Positions 38,823-47,997 are shown, counted from the first letter of the stretch. The stretch is DNA of 64,000 bases from Sulfurimonas sp. (GCA_028687935.1 JAQTZE010000009.1:19257-83256); one strand, 5' to 3'. A program made the numbers and translations. The notes: a model not told the origin generated them from the sequence alone.

Positions 38823-39250
38823 GACTCAAACGCAATGGTATGGCTATGATTATGGCTATCTCAGTTATTGTAATTGTTGCGACTATATTGAGCCTTGCAC
38901 TTTCTCTCACTACCCTTACAAACAAGAGCAGTGTTGATTTATATGTATATGAACAAGCAAATCTTCTTGCTAGAAGTGCAGGAGAATATGCAAAACTCAA
39001 AATTGGTACGGATAATAGTGATGTAAACAGATGTGGGTACGCTGGAGAAACTTTTACTCAAGACTACTACAATGTAATTATCAGTGTTAATTATATATAT
39101 GATACTAGTACATCAATGTGTGGTACTGCTTCATTAGCTCAAACAGACCCTTTTGGAGTTGCGCGCATAGATGTGACCGTTGAAGTTAATAATCCAGCTA
39201 TTACAAGTGAGCCGATTAGAATATTCAAAAGAAAATTGGTTGAGTTATAA
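38798..39250 (+). CDS. PilX/MshP-like pseudopilin
   Basis: A 150-residue protein with a basic leader (MQRKSHILRLKRNG) and a hydrophobic helix MAMIMAISVIVIVATILSLALSL. It lacks the Glu at +5, as in PilX, MshP and GspK-type tip pilins. The rest is a small domain with two cysteines (NRCGYAG, SMCGTA) that could form a disulfide. It is third in the pseudopilin trio and overlaps its neighbour by 25 bp. No assembly ATPase, platform protein or secretin is encoded in the window. Confidence 0.75.
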   Translation: MQRKSHILRLKRNGMAMIMAISVIVIVATILSLALSLTTLTNKSSVDLYVYEQANLLARSAGEYAKLKIGTDNSDVNRCGYAGETFTQDYYNVIISVNYIYDTSTSMCGTASLAQTDPFGVARIDVTVEVNNPAITSEPIRIFKRKLVEL

Positions 39251-39282
39251 GAAAATTATAAAAGTTCTAAACCTTTTAATGC

Positions 39283-39288
39283 TATAAT
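39283..39288 (+). promoter_or_regulatory. Extended -10 box for hpf
   Basis: A perfect TGCTATAAT 31 bp before the hpf start codon, without an evident -35. Confidence 0.55.
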
Positions 39289-39318
39289 TTTTTCTATTTA
39301 AAACAACAAGGATTATTA

Positions 39319-39852
39319 ATGAATATTTCATTAACTGGAAGACACGTAGAGCTTACTGAAGGTATCAAGGCTCATATGAATACTTCTATCGATACACTTA
39401 GCAAATTTCATATGGACATCATATCTGTAAACGTTATCGCTTCTGCACAAAGTAAAAAAGGTAAAGACCACTCATGTGTTGAGTATGTTATCAACCTTGC
39501 ACACAAAAACTCAGTTATCATCAAACAAAGTGATGATGATTTATATGCTGCTATCGACCTTGCAACTGCAAGAGCACAAAAAGCGCTTCGCCGTATGCAC
39601 GACCGTGACACGGATCACCACAAAGTTGGTATCAATGACACTAAAGCTGAAACTGCTGATGTTAAAGCTGAAACAGAAGCTATGGAAGATGAGATCGTTC
39701 CTGTTTCACTTGCACTGTACAAGCCTCGTGAAGTAGAAGATGTTTTGACAGATCTTAAAGAAAGCACAAAAGTTTTCGAGATCTTTTTGGACAACGAAGG
39801 TAAAACTCGCGTTTTATACAAAAAAAGCAACGGTGCGTTTGGTCTTTACTAA
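39319..39852 (+). CDS. hpf: Ribosome hibernation promoting factor, long form
   Basis: A 177-residue protein. The N-terminal 95 residues are the S30AE domain (MNISLTGRHVELTEGIKAHM ... KQSDDDLYAAIDLATARAQKALRRMHDR) that sits in the ribosomal decoding site. After a charged linker, the C-terminal domain (about 122-177, IVPVSLALYKPREVEDVLTDLKES) is the dimerisation module that pairs two 70S ribosomes into 100S. It has its own extended -10 promoter. A second, short-form paralogue is encoded at 52289-52618. A 28-bp perfect palindrome follows the gene. Confidence 0.93.
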   Translation: MNISLTGRHVELTEGIKAHMNTSIDTLSKFHMDIISVNVIASAQSKKGKDHSCVEYVINLAHKNSVIIKQSDDDLYAAIDLATARAQKALRRMHDRDTDHHKVGINDTKAETADVKAETEAMEDEIVPVSLALYKPREVEDVLTDLKESTKVFEIFLDNEGKTRVLYKKSNGAFGLY

Positions 39853-39875
39853 GATTTAGACTGCCACACTGCGCT

Positions 39876-39903
39876 CGCAGTGACAAGAGCTCTTGTCACT
39901 GCG
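39876..39903. repeat. 28-bp perfect palindrome between hpf and recG (possible terminator)
   Basis: CGCAGTGACAAGAG is followed at once by CTCTTGTCACTGCG, a perfect palindrome of 14 bp per arm with no loop, overlapping the recG stop codon. A smaller inverted repeat CACTGCG-CT-CGCAGTG is nested at its left side. It lies between convergent genes and could be a bidirectional terminator, although only ATATTTT follows on the plus strand. Confidence 0.6.
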
Positions 39904-41695
39904 ATATTTTCAAATCTTTTTTCACTCTTTTTACAATTGCTTCATCTTCTACTAAATCGACAAAACGAAACTGTGTACCGCTTTGGTTTGTCCCTTTGAG
40001 CAGGTCACCACTTTTACGAAACTTCAAATCCAGATTTGCTATATCAAAGCCGCTTGTCGTTGTGACAAATTCATCAAGTCTCTCAGACTTGCTTTTATTT
40101 GTATAGAGATAACAGTAACCTTTAAGCCCTGTACGGCTTACCCGCCCACGCAGTTGATGCAAAGTTGAGAGTCCAAGTCGCTCAGCACCTACGATGACTA
40201 CTGTTGTAAGTCGTGGCAGCGAGATACCTACCTCAACAACTGTTGTAGCGATAAGTATCTTTCCGCTCTCTCTAAAGTCCATCAACACCTGCTCTTTTTC
40301 CTTATCTTTTCCATGTGTCACATAAACATCATCAAAGTTCTTTTCCCAATAGCCGCGAGCCTCTTCAATACTTTGATATTCTAAGATTTCACTCTGTTCA
40401 ACCAAAGGATAGACGAGCAAAACCTGATTATTTTTACTTATCTCCTCTTTCATATGTGACAACAAGTCTGGAAAATCACTCTTATGAATGACTTGCGAGC
40501 TTATATCTTTGGTAAATGGTGTAGAAGTAATGAGAGATACATCGATATGTGCAGTCTCTATCATCGCTTGAGTACGGGGAATAGGTGTCGCAGAAAACTG
40601 TAAAAAGTGTGGTTTTTTCGTACCTTCAGAGACGAGTTTTTCCAGCATGTTTCTCTGCTGCGTTCCAAATCTGTGCTGTTCATCCACCATTACAAGTGCA
40701 ACCTCTGGGAGCTCTCTATATAAAAGTGCGTGCGTGCCTATGATAAAATCATATTCACTCAAATCTACTTTTTTTGTCTTATTTGTGACCAAAACAGATT
40801 TTAGCGTCGGTAAAAACTTCTGCGCCTCTTCAAAGAGTTGATTTGCCAAAATAGTTGTAGGTGCCATAAGAACAGAACGATGTGGTGCCATCATAAACGC
40901 AGCAGCCAAAATAACCATAGTCTTTCCGCTCCCCACATCTCCTACAACCATGCGTTTTGCAGCCACCTCTTTTGCAAAATCATCTTTTATATTTTCGATT
41001 GCGTTTATCTGCTCTGGTGTCAAAGAAAAAGGGAGTGTTTTCGCCCACTTTTTATACTCACTTTTTTGAGATTTGAGTGCCACAAAGTAACGTCGTTTAG
41101 CAGCAAGCTGATTCATATAGGAATAGAGTTCTATGTATTTCAGCGCATCAAGCGACTCTTGTGGGAGCTCTTTACTTTGCAAGAGTTGTTCATCAGGGAA
41201 ATGAACTCTTAGCACTGCGTTTATAATATCTTTGCTGAGTCCCTCAGAGAGAAGATTTTCCTGTGTTAGCATTTGTGCCATAAAACGCAGCATAACATCG
41301 CTTCTAAGAGCTGATTTGTACTTAGGCGTAATCAGACCTGCGTTTGTTACTTTTCTTGGCATACTCATACTACAATGCCCTATTTTACACTCAAGCACAC
41401 CATAATAATAATCCCGTTCACCTACGACAAACTGATGCATCATATATGGCTTTGGACGAAACAAAACTCCAGTGACGCTGTGCCCGAAATTGTGTGCAAA
41501 AAAAGTTATCTGGATGGAGTTTGCGGAGCGATAAACGGACTCAACAGTAGCGTCAATGAGTTGGGCTTTATGGATTTGAAGTTTCTCATGCAGACGATAA
41601 TCTTCATAGGCATGAGGAATAGTAAGAGCAAGCTCGCTGTAACTGTTGATTCCAAGTTTTTTACACTTTGCTTCTTGCTCTTTTGTGAGGTTCAT
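39896..41695 (-). CDS. recG: ATP-dependent DNA helicase RecG
   Basis: Branch-migrating helicase for stalled forks and Holliday junctions. The 599 residues begin with an OB-fold wedge domain. Helicase motifs follow: Walker A VGDVGSGKTMVILAAA, VDEQHRFG (DEQH box), LQFSATPIPRT, then LIATTVVEVGISLP and LHQLRGRVSRTG in the second RecA domain. It is shorter than E. coli RecG (693), as in other Campylobacterota, from a reduced N-terminal region. It is transcribed leftward, separated from the M16 gene by that gene's terminator. Confidence 0.94.
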   Translation of the reverse strand: MNLTKEQEAKCKKLGINSYSELALTIPHAYEDYRLHEKLQIHKAQLIDATVESVYRSANSIQITFFAHNFGHSVTGVLFRPKPYMMHQFVVGERDYYYGVLECKIGHCSMSMPRKVTNAGLITPKYKSALRSDVMLRFMAQMLTQENLLSEGLSKDIINAVLRVHFPDEQLLQSKELPQESLDALKYIELYSYMNQLAAKRRYFVALKSQKSEYKKWAKTLPFSLTPEQINAIENIKDDFAKEVAAKRMVVGDVGSGKTMVILAAAFMMAPHRSVLMAPTTILANQLFEEAQKFLPTLKSVLVTNKTKKVDLSEYDFIIGTHALLYRELPEVALVMVDEQHRFGTQQRNMLEKLVSEGTKKPHFLQFSATPIPRTQAMIETAHIDVSLITSTPFTKDISSQVIHKSDFPDLLSHMKEEISKNNQVLLVYPLVEQSEILEYQSIEEARGYWEKNFDDVYVTHGKDKEKEQVLMDFRESGKILIATTVVEVGISLPRLTTVVIVGAERLGLSTLHQLRGRVSRTGLKGYCYLYTNKSKSERLDEFVTTTSGFDIANLDLKFRKSGDLLKGTNQSGTQFRFVDLVEDEAIVKRVKKDLKISQ

Positions 41696-41740
41696 ATTGC
41701 ATCCTTAATATAAAAGAGTAGCTACTTTTTTAGACTAAGA

Positions 41741-41771
41741 AAAAATATATTGCGTTTTGCAATATATTTTT
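41741..41771 (-). terminator. Terminator after the M16 gene, with the AAACGCA word at its apex
   Basis: AAAAATATATTGC and GCAATATATTTTT form a perfect 13-bp stem with a 5-nt loop, ending 11 bp from the M16 stop codon. On the minus strand the apex reads GCAAAACGCAATA, so it contains a full copy of the heptamer repeated over the window, and the 3' arm ends in five U's. Confidence 0.7.
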
Positions 41772-41781
41772 GAAAGATTTA

Positions 41782-43065
41782 CTATTTTGTGACGATTGCA
41801 TAACTGAGATTGACAATCTCTGTATGTTTTTTGATAAAGGTATTCAGCTCTTCTAGTGTAAGATTTTTGATCTTTTCAAGTTCCAGTGCAGAAAACCCGA
41901 GTTCTTGACCTCTGTAGTACTCCAAGAAAGTACGGTTAAGTCTTTGGCTCATCGTCTCAACACGAAGTGGCTCACTTCCAAGCAAGAAACGCTGCGTTTG
42001 CTCAAGCTCTTCTTGTGTGACGCCCTCTTTTACAAATGTCGCTACGACTTCATTGACAGTTTTTTTTGCCTCTTCAAGCGAGTCAAGTTTTGTCTGGAGA
42101 TAGCCATTGAAGTTGCTGTTTGATTTTGCGATATTGACGCGTGCATATGCAGAATAGGCAAGACCGCGTTTGACACGAATCTCTTCCATCAAGCGTGAAC
42201 CAAAACCACCAGTTCCGAGAATAAATGTAGCCACTCTTGCTTTAAACTGCTCTTCATCATCAGAGCTCATATTGTATGGTGCCCCAAAGTAAACATATGC
42301 CTGTTCCGTTTCGCGTTTAAGAATACGCTCTTTTGGTGTTTTGCTTACATCAAAGTGTGCAACTTCACTACTTTGACCTTTTGTGAGTGCATCGATCACT
42401 TTTGCTATCTTTTTCTTCGCATCTTCAAGATCGATATCGCCACCCAAAACCACAATAAGCTTTGAGCTTACAAGATTTGTTTTTACAAATTTTTCTACGT
42501 CTGAGAGTTCTATAGACTTCACACTCGCCATAGTTCCAGAAGCAGGATTTGCTAAAACTGTGCCCTCAAAAAGAAGTGCATTAAGCTCATTTGCTGCAAT
42601 ATAGTCAAAGTCGTTCTCTTTGCGGCTCAGTCCGCCAAGTGTCATCGTTTTGACCTTCTGAACAGACTCTTTCGTGAGATTTGGATCTTTTAAAAGTGCA
42701 TCAAAATAAGAGAGTCCTTCATCAAAGTTCTCACGAAGACATCCAAGGTCCATCACAAAAGTCTCTGAACCTGCGCCTGCTGAAATATTGATCGCCTTTG
42801 CTTCAAGCGCATCTGCAAAAGCGTTGCTCCCAAGTTTCTTCGTCCCTTCGTTCATCATCTTTGCGCTAAACTTCGCCAAACCAGCTTTATCTGCATCTAT
42901 GATACTTCCGCTGTTTGTAAATGTAAACTGCAAACTCACTAAAGGAAGACGTTTATCCTGCTCAAATATTATCGGTATTTTTAAGCCGTTTGTCTCTATA
43001 AAATCAATTTTTGCCGCCATAAGTATCTGTCCTAATAAAAGTAGTGTTAATAATATTTTTTTCAT
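41782..43065 (-). CDS. M16-family (insulinase-like) protein lacking the zinc site
   Basis: A 427-residue exported protein (signal MKKILLTLLLLGQILMAA) with two M16 halves. The first half aligns at AGLAKFSAKMMNEGT, where active enzymes have 'GLAHFLEHMlF.GT'. The HxxEH residues are replaced by Lys65, Ala68 and Lys69, so this copy should not bind zinc or cut peptides. The second half (AYVYFGAPYN, GGFGSRLMEEIRVKRGLAYSAYA) is well conserved, including the R/Y substrate-binding segment. Such proteins usually pair with an active M16 partner, which is not in the window. It is followed upstream by mqnC. Confidence 0.88.
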   Translation of the reverse strand: MKKILLTLLLLGQILMAAKIDFIETNGLKIPIIFEQDKRLPLVSLQFTFTNSGSIIDADKAGLAKFSAKMMNEGTKKLGSNAFADALEAKAINISAGAGSETFVMDLGCLRENFDEGLSYFDALLKDPNLTKESVQKVKTMTLGGLSRKENDFDYIAANELNALLFEGTVLANPASGTMASVKSIELSDVEKFVKTNLVSSKLIVVLGGDIDLEDAKKKIAKVIDALTKGQSSEVAHFDVSKTPKERILKRETEQAYVYFGAPYNMSSDDEEQFKARVATFILGTGGFGSRLMEEIRVKRGLAYSAYARVNIAKSNSNFNGYLQTKLDSLEEAKKTVNEVVATFVKEGVTQEELEQTQRFLLGSEPLRVETMSQRLNRTFLEYYRGQELGFSALELEKIKNLTLEELNTFIKKHTEIVNLSYAIVTK

Positions 43066-44115
43066 CTATGCAAATTTCTCTAAAATCTCATACGCAGTAT
43101 TGCGAACAGCTGCACTCTCACCCAAATCTTGAATAAGATGCACCATCTCTTCTTTTGCCATTGTGTATGCCGCTCCAGCAGAGCTTACAACATTTTCTTC
43201 CATCATCGTTGATCCAAGATCATTGGCTCCAAAACGCAGCGCCATCTGACCGATATATGGCCCTTGTGTCACCCATGAGCTTTGGATATTTGGTACATTA
43301 TCCAAATAGAGACGTGCCACTGCGAGCAAACGCAAGTAGCGGTTGGATGATGGTTTCTCCATATCAGGAATCTGTGCTAAAAGTTCTGTATGTTTGCCCT
43401 GAAAACTCCACATGATAAAGGCACGAAAACCACCCGTCTCATCTTGAAGATTTCGTATCATATCAAAGTGATCGATGATATCTTCGTCTGTTTCAACTGT
43501 TCCATACATCATCGTCGCTGTTGATTTGATATCAAGTTTATGCGCTTTTCTATGGATATCTACCCACACATCTGAGTCAATCTTTTTAGGTGCGATGATA
43601 TCACGTACCTTATCAGAGAGTATCTCAGCCCCTGCTCCAGGGATAGAAGCAAGACCTTTTGCTTTGAGACGTGTGAGTACTTCTTCTACCGTGATACGAG
43701 AGACTTTTGCGATAAAATCTATCTCGATAGAAGAAAAACCATGGATAGTAATCTGCGGATATTTTGTATGGATATGTTCTACCAAATCCTCATACCACTC
43801 GATTTTGAGTTTCGGATGGACTCCGCCTTGGAAAAGTATCTGCGTTCCGCCTATCTCAAGCAGTTCATCTATCTTTGTATCGATCTCTTCATAAGTCAGC
43901 ACATACGCATCGGCATCTTTTTCATGACGATAAAACGCACAAAACTTACAATCTACCCAGCAGATATTTGTGTAGTTGATATTTCTATCCACTACAAAAG
44001 TCGTAATACCTTCAGGGTGGAGTTCTTTTTTTCTCGCACTTGCCATACGTCCAAGCTCTTTGAGGTCTGCGTTTTTGATCAGATCAAGTGCTTCTTCTTT
44101 TGTTAATCTTTTCAT
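43066..44115 (-). CDS. mqnC: Cyclic dehypoxanthinyl futalosine synthase
   Basis: Radical-SAM enzyme of the futalosine route to menaquinone. The CX3CX2C cluster motif is CWVDCKFC, preceded by NINYTNIC. Further family segments are ILFQGGVHPKLKIEWYED, GAGAEILSDKVRD and MWSFQGKHTEL. The frame is open to 44154, but the ATG at 44115 begins at the conserved MKRLTKEEALDL and gives 349 residues. Other mqn genes are not in the window. It follows the DUF302 gene and lies 1 bp from the M16 gene. Confidence 0.92.
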   Translation of the reverse strand: MKRLTKEEALDLIKNADLKELGRMASARKKELHPEGITTFVVDRNINYTNICWVDCKFCAFYRHEKDADAYVLTYEEIDTKIDELLEIGGTQILFQGGVHPKLKIEWYEDLVEHIHTKYPQITIHGFSSIEIDFIAKVSRITVEEVLTRLKAKGLASIPGAGAEILSDKVRDIIAPKKIDSDVWVDIHRKAHKLDIKSTATMMYGTVETDEDIIDHFDMIRNLQDETGGFRAFIMWSFQGKHTELLAQIPDMEKPSSNRYLRLLAVARLYLDNVPNIQSSWVTQGPYIGQMALRFGANDLGSTMMEENVVSSAGAAYTMAKEEMVHLIQDLGESAAVRNTAYEILEKFA

Positions 44116-44125
44116 TATTCTCTCT

Positions 44126-44557
44126 TTATTTGGTTGCTTTGGCGATAATAGCACTCAAACCTTTATCCATAGCTTCTAAATGTTTTTCATTATTGAGCTT
44201 AAAATCTTGTTTAAGTGTACTAACTTCTCTAAACGCAACTTTAACACTCGTAGCAGAATCTCTATACACCAGTACTCGCAATGGTAAATCAAGAGCACTG
44301 AGGATATCTTCTTGCATCAGTTTTGTACCTGCTTTTGGATTACCAAAGAGTATAACTTGTGCCTCAGACATCTCCATATTTACCATTTGTGCATTTTTTG
44401 TATGGTTGATGATACCAAAGAGTGTAAAACCTTTGGAGGTGACAATCTCTCTTATATTTTCTATTGTTTGTGAGACATCATAATGACTCTGCACAATTTT
44501 GATCTCACCTGCATACAAACTGAGCATACATCCAAAGAAAAGAAGAAATTTTTTCAT
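44126..44557 (-). CDS. DUF302 domain protein, exported
   Basis: A 143-residue periplasmic protein (signal MKKFLLFFGCMLSLYA, then GEIKIVQSHYDVSQTIENI). The domain shows the family pattern: SKGFTLFGIINHTKNA, AQVILFGNPKAGTKLM and LPLRVLVYRD. DUF302 proteins are often in sulfur-oxidising or metal-related loci; the ligand is unknown. It is 4 bp after nusB and may be co-transcribed with the kdsA-ribH-nusB group. Confidence 0.85.
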   Translation of the reverse strand: MKKFLLFFGCMLSLYAGEIKIVQSHYDVSQTIENIREIVTSKGFTLFGIINHTKNAQMVNMEMSEAQVILFGNPKAGTKLMQEDILSALDLPLRVLVYRDSATSVKVAFREVSTLKQDFKLNNEKHLEAMDKGLSAIIAKATK

Positions 44558-44560
44558 CGC

Positions 44561-44968
44561 TTATGAATCCAGTTTATCTTTACTTATAGCGTCTAAAACG
44601 CCATTGATAAATTTAGGAGACTGCTCACTTCCAAATGCTTTTGTGATTTCGACCGCTTCGTTGATAACCACAGCCGAATCAAGTTCTCCATACAAAATCT
44701 CATATGTAGCAAGTCTAAGTGTCGCGCGCTCAATACTTCCAAGTCTTTCAAAATCCCACTCTTTAAGATGTGTCACAATAGCTTTGTCACAAATCTCAAG
44801 ATGTTTCATAACGCCATCAAAAAGTGCTAATGCGAAATCTTTTTGCTTATTACGAATTTTCTTCTCTTCCAAAATCTCATCCGTATGTTCAGCGATGCTG
44901 CCATTTCCAAGATCATATGCATATAAAAGGCTAACTACAGCCATACGAGCGTGGTGTCTTGTTGCCAT
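44561..44968 (-). CDS. nusB: Transcription antitermination factor NusB
   Basis: A 135-residue all-helical protein that with NusE (S10) binds boxA RNA for rRNA antitermination. The N-terminal ATRHHARMAVVSLLYAYD and C-terminal LRLATYEILYGELDSAVVINEAVEITKAFGSEQSPKFINGVLDAI are characteristic. Its start overlaps the ribH stop by 1 bp, in the kdsA-ribH-nusB order shared with Campylobacter. Confidence 0.95.
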   Translation of the reverse strand: MATRHHARMAVVSLLYAYDLGNGSIAEHTDEILEEKKIRNKQKDFALALFDGVMKHLEICDKAIVTHLKEWDFERLGSIERATLRLATYEILYGELDSAVVINEAVEITKAFGSEQSPKFINGVLDAISKDKLDS

Positions 44969-45432
44969 TACATTACCTCATATAAGTCTAAAAGCTCGAT
45001 AACAACTGTCATCGCTTCAAAACCTTTGTTACCAGCTTTTGTGCCGGCACGCTCGATTGATTGCTCGATAGTATCTGTCGTCAAAAGACCAAAAGATACA
45101 GGTTTTTGATACTTCAGAGATACCGTTGCGATACCCTTTGTAGCCTCAGCAGAGACATAGTCAAAATGTGGAGTTGCGCCACGGATAACAGCACCCAAAG
45201 CACATACAGCGTCATATTTGCCACTTGCAAGAAGCATATCAATTACCATCGGAAGTTCAAACGCACCTGGAGCTAAAACGTGTGTCAAATCTTCATCATT
45301 TCCACCGTGACGAGCGAATGCATCTTTTGCACCCTCAACCAATCTATCCACGATAAAGTGGTTCCATCTTGTACTTACGATTGCGACTTTTTTGCCGTTT
45401 ATTACTTTTAATTTACCTTCGATCAAATTCAT
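44968..45432 (-). CDS. ribH: 6,7-dimethyl-8-ribityllumazine synthase
   Basis: Penultimate step of riboflavin synthesis, forming an icosahedral or pentameric shell. The 154 residues show [63 protein letters not shown] and [23 protein letters not shown], all strongly conserved, including the active-site His in PHFD. It is 1 bp upstream of nusB and 1 bp after kdsA. The ribA gene is at 56930. Confidence 0.96.
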   Translation of the reverse strand: MNLIEGKLKVINGKKVAIVSTRWNHFIVDRLVEGAKDAFARHGGNDEDLTHVLAPGAFELPMVIDMLLASGKYDAVCALGAVIRGATPHFDYVSAEATKGIATVSLKYQKPVSFGLLTTDTIEQSIERAGTKAGNKGFEAMTVVIELLDLYEVM

Positions 45433-45433
45433 T

Positions 45434-46225
45434 TTATATCTCCTGTATTTTTTTAATTTTTGTTATCAATTTTGCTAAGTCATCAAACTTAATCATGTTA
45501 GGTCCATCACTAAGTGCGCAACTTGGGTCGAAGTGCGTTTCAAAAAAGAAACCATCCACACCCACAGCTGCCGCAGCAGATGCAAGATAAGGAACCATCG
45601 AAGAGTCTCCGCCTGTTTTTCCACCAAGCGCACCGGGCATCTGCACAGAGTGTGTCGCGTCAAATATCGTCGGAGCAAACTCTCTCATAATGACAAGTGA
45701 GCGCATATCTACGACAATATTTCCATAACCAAATGAGCTTCCTCTCTCACACAGATAGACTCCGTGCTTTTGCGAATTTGCATACGTCACTTCATGACAT
45801 CCTCGCGTTTGGAGCACTTTCGCTACGGAGTATTTCATATCAGGAGGGTTGATAAACTGCCCTTTTTTGATATTGACCTCTTTTGTAGTCTTTGCACATG
45901 CTACAAGCAAGTCCGTCTGGCGGCATAAAAACGCAGGTATCTGAAGCATATCCACGACCTCAGCCACTTGTGCCACTTGACATGATTCATGTACATCTGT
46001 GACTATTTTGTAACCAAAATCATCTTTGACTTTTTGGAGTATTCGAAGCCCCTCATCAATGCCGAGTCCGCGAAAACTATCCAATGAAGTTCTGTTTGCT
46101 TTGTCAAAACTCGATTTAAAATAAAAATCTATCGTTGGATCGTTGTGATAGACTTCCATCGCTTTAGCGATTTTAAATATATTTTCTTCACTCTCGATAA
46201 CACAAGGTCCTGCGAGTAATTTCAT
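45434..46225 (-). CDS. kdsA: 3-deoxy-8-phosphooctulonate synthase
   Basis: Condenses arabinose-5-phosphate with PEP to make KDO-8-phosphate for lipid A/LPS. The 263 residues contain [44 protein letters not shown] and the C-terminal [29 protein letters not shown] cysteine follows in [13 protein letters not shown]. Together with lptD it points to ordinary LPS production. First gene of the kdsA-ribH-nusB group. Confidence 0.96.
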   Translation of the reverse strand: MKLLAGPCVIESEENIFKIAKAMEVYHNDPTIDFYFKSSFDKANRTSLDSFRGLGIDEGLRILQKVKDDFGYKIVTDVHESCQVAQVAEVVDMLQIPAFLCRQTDLLVACAKTTKEVNIKKGQFINPPDMKYSVAKVLQTRGCHEVTYANSQKHGVYLCERGSSFGYGNIVVDMRSLVIMREFAPTIFDATHSVQMPGALGGKTGGDSSMVPYLASAAAAVGVDGFFFETHFDPSCALSDGPNMIKFDDLAKLITKIKKIQEI

Positions 46226-46290
46226 CTTTTTTGCCTTTTAAAAAATAGAAAAAGATTATACCACAATGGCATTAAACTAAAGTTGCCCTA

Positions 46291-47178
46291 TTACTTTGCC
46301 CTTGCGACTATGATTCCCGAGAGTATTATAAGGAGTATGCCGCAGCTCACAAGCAAGCTCGGCAGAGAATCTCCAAGCATCACCCCCACAGCGATTGAAA
46401 AAGGTATATTCATATAGCTCACAGTTGCGACTATACCCGCCGAAGTCTCACCATAAGCCTTAGTCATAAGCACTTGAGAGAGTGTCGCAAAAAGTCCCAT
46501 CCCGATGAGATAAAACCAAACTATCCCCTCTGGCATAACAAAAGTACCGAGTAAAAAGTCAAACTCTTCGATATCCAGATAAGGAGAGATAAAAAAGAGC
46601 AACAAAGGCATCAAAGTACCAACTCCCATGAACGAAAGCACAATCGCTCTAGTGTCATAATATCTCTTTAGCTCACGGATAGAAGTGTAGGCAAGTGCTG
46701 CACCGATACCGCTAAATATGCCTAGGATATCATACTTTGTAAATCCGACACCGCTGGGTTGTGTGATCATCACGATACCGATAAAGCCGATACCTATGGC
46801 GCCCCAAGCTGCAAGTGTGAGTTTTTCTTTGAGAAACATCCAAGCGAATATTGCCGTGAAGATGGTCGAAGTCTTTGAAAATGTCATAGCATCGCCAAGG
46901 GGAATATGTGCGATATTATAGAAAAACGCAAGCAGTGCCAAAAAGCCCATCATGCCACGAAAAAAGAGGAGCCAAGGCTTGCCACCGACATGTGTCATTG
47001 GTTTTTTCAAAATTGCAAAACCGATAATAAGTACCCCTGCAATATTTCTAAAAAAGACAACTTCCAAAGAGCTCATGTGTTGTGATGCCAATTTTGCAAA
47101 GGCTCCCATAAAGGCGAAAGTCAGGGATGCCACAAGCATATACTTGACACCTTTGTTCATATTTTCTATTATTTTCAT
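46291..47178 (-). CDS. EamA/DMT-family transporter
   Basis: A 295-residue inner-membrane protein with about ten TM helices in two EamA repeats. The first begins at MLVASLTFAFMGAFAKLAS; the second at GIFSGIGAALAYTSIRELKRY. The first-repeat end WMFLKEKLTLAAWGAIGIGFIGIVMI, and the second-repeat NIPFSIAVGVMLGDSLPSLLVSCGILLII, are typical of drug/metabolite exporters. The substrate is unknown. It is divergent from the DjlA-like gene. Confidence 0.9.
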   Translation of the reverse strand: MKIIENMNKGVKYMLVASLTFAFMGAFAKLASQHMSSLEVVFFRNIAGVLIIGFAILKKPMTHVGGKPWLLFFRGMMGFLALLAFFYNIAHIPLGDAMTFSKTSTIFTAIFAWMFLKEKLTLAAWGAIGIGFIGIVMITQPSGVGFTKYDILGIFSGIGAALAYTSIRELKRYYDTRAIVLSFMGVGTLMPLLLFFISPYLDIEEFDFLLGTFVMPEGIVWFYLIGMGLFATLSQVLMTKAYGETSAGIVATVSYMNIPFSIAVGVMLGDSLPSLLVSCGILLIILSGIIVARAK

Positions 47179-47214
47179 AATCGAATTGTACCTTTTTATT
47201 AATCTGAAACTCTG

Positions 47215-47220
47215 TATAAT
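47215..47220 (+). promoter_or_regulatory. -10 box for the DjlA-like gene
   Basis: TGTATAAT 25 bp before the start codon, with an AAAGGA ribosome site in between. Confidence 0.5.
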
Positions 47221-47244
47221 TTCATGGTTAAATAAAGGATACTA

Positions 47245-47997
47245 ATGGGAAATATAATCGTTTTAGCAATTGTAGCAGCTGTTTTTTACTACATTTTTAA
47301 AAGTTACGCGCGCTACACAGACTACTCAAAAGAGGCATTTAAAAACTTCTCTGTTTCAAAAGAGGCACTGCAAAAGAGTGAGCTTGGACTCTTTGTGGCA
47401 CTTGTCGCAAAAGTCGCAAAAGCAGACGGAAAAGTCGATGCGCTTGAAGCACAGCTTATAGGCATCATGTTTGAGGATATCGCAAACGTTTTTCCTGAGC
47501 CACACAAGACGAAAGATTTGCTCAAAGAGATATTTAACGAAGAGAAAGAGCGCGGTGACAATACAGAGCAACTCGCTCAGACTTTAGCTCGCTCCATCAA
47601 AGCTGACAGAGCGAAACAGCAACAGTTTATGGGCTTTTTGATTCAACTTGCGTTTGTAGATGGAGAGGTGAGTCAAAGTGAAGAGAATATTCTGCAATTA
47701 ATTGCAGAGGCTCTTTCTTTTGATCCACAGGCGTATCACGCTATCTTTGATCAGTTTGAAAAGATGATGCGAAACATCCAACCAAAAGCAAACATCAATG
47801 ATGCCTATAAACTTTTAGGTGTAAACGCAACTGATGATATTGACACGGTTAAAAAAGCCTATAGAAAACTGGTCAAACAGTACCACCCAGATATCATCAA
47901 ATCTCAAGGAAAAGATGAAGCTTATATGCAAGAAGCAACAGCAAAAACGCAGGAGATCAACCAAGCCTATGAGATGATAAAAAAGGCGAGAGAATAA
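47245..47997 (+). CDS. DjlA-like co-chaperone (TerB plus DnaJ domain)
   Basis: A 250-residue membrane-anchored protein. An N-terminal TM (NIIVLAIVAAVFYYIF) precedes a TerB-like helical domain (about 45-165, FVALVAKVAKADGKVDALEAQLI and QLAFVDGEVSQSEENIL). A C-terminal J domain (about 182-250, DAYKLLGVNATDDIDTVKKAYRKLVKQYHPD) carries the HPD motif that stimulates Hsp70 ATPase. Order and length match DjlA. It is followed by a cytochrome c gene whose start is unclear. Confidence 0.9.
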   Translation: MGNIIVLAIVAAVFYYIFKSYARYTDYSKEAFKNFSVSKEALQKSELGLFVALVAKVAKADGKVDALEAQLIGIMFEDIANVFPEPHKTKDLLKEIFNEEKERGDNTEQLAQTLARSIKADRAKQQQFMGFLIQLAFVDGEVSQSEENILQLIAEALSFDPQAYHAIFDQFEKMMRNIQPKANINDAYKLLGVNATDDIDTVKKAYRKLVKQYHPDIIKSQGKDEAYMQEATAKTQEINQAYEMIKKARE

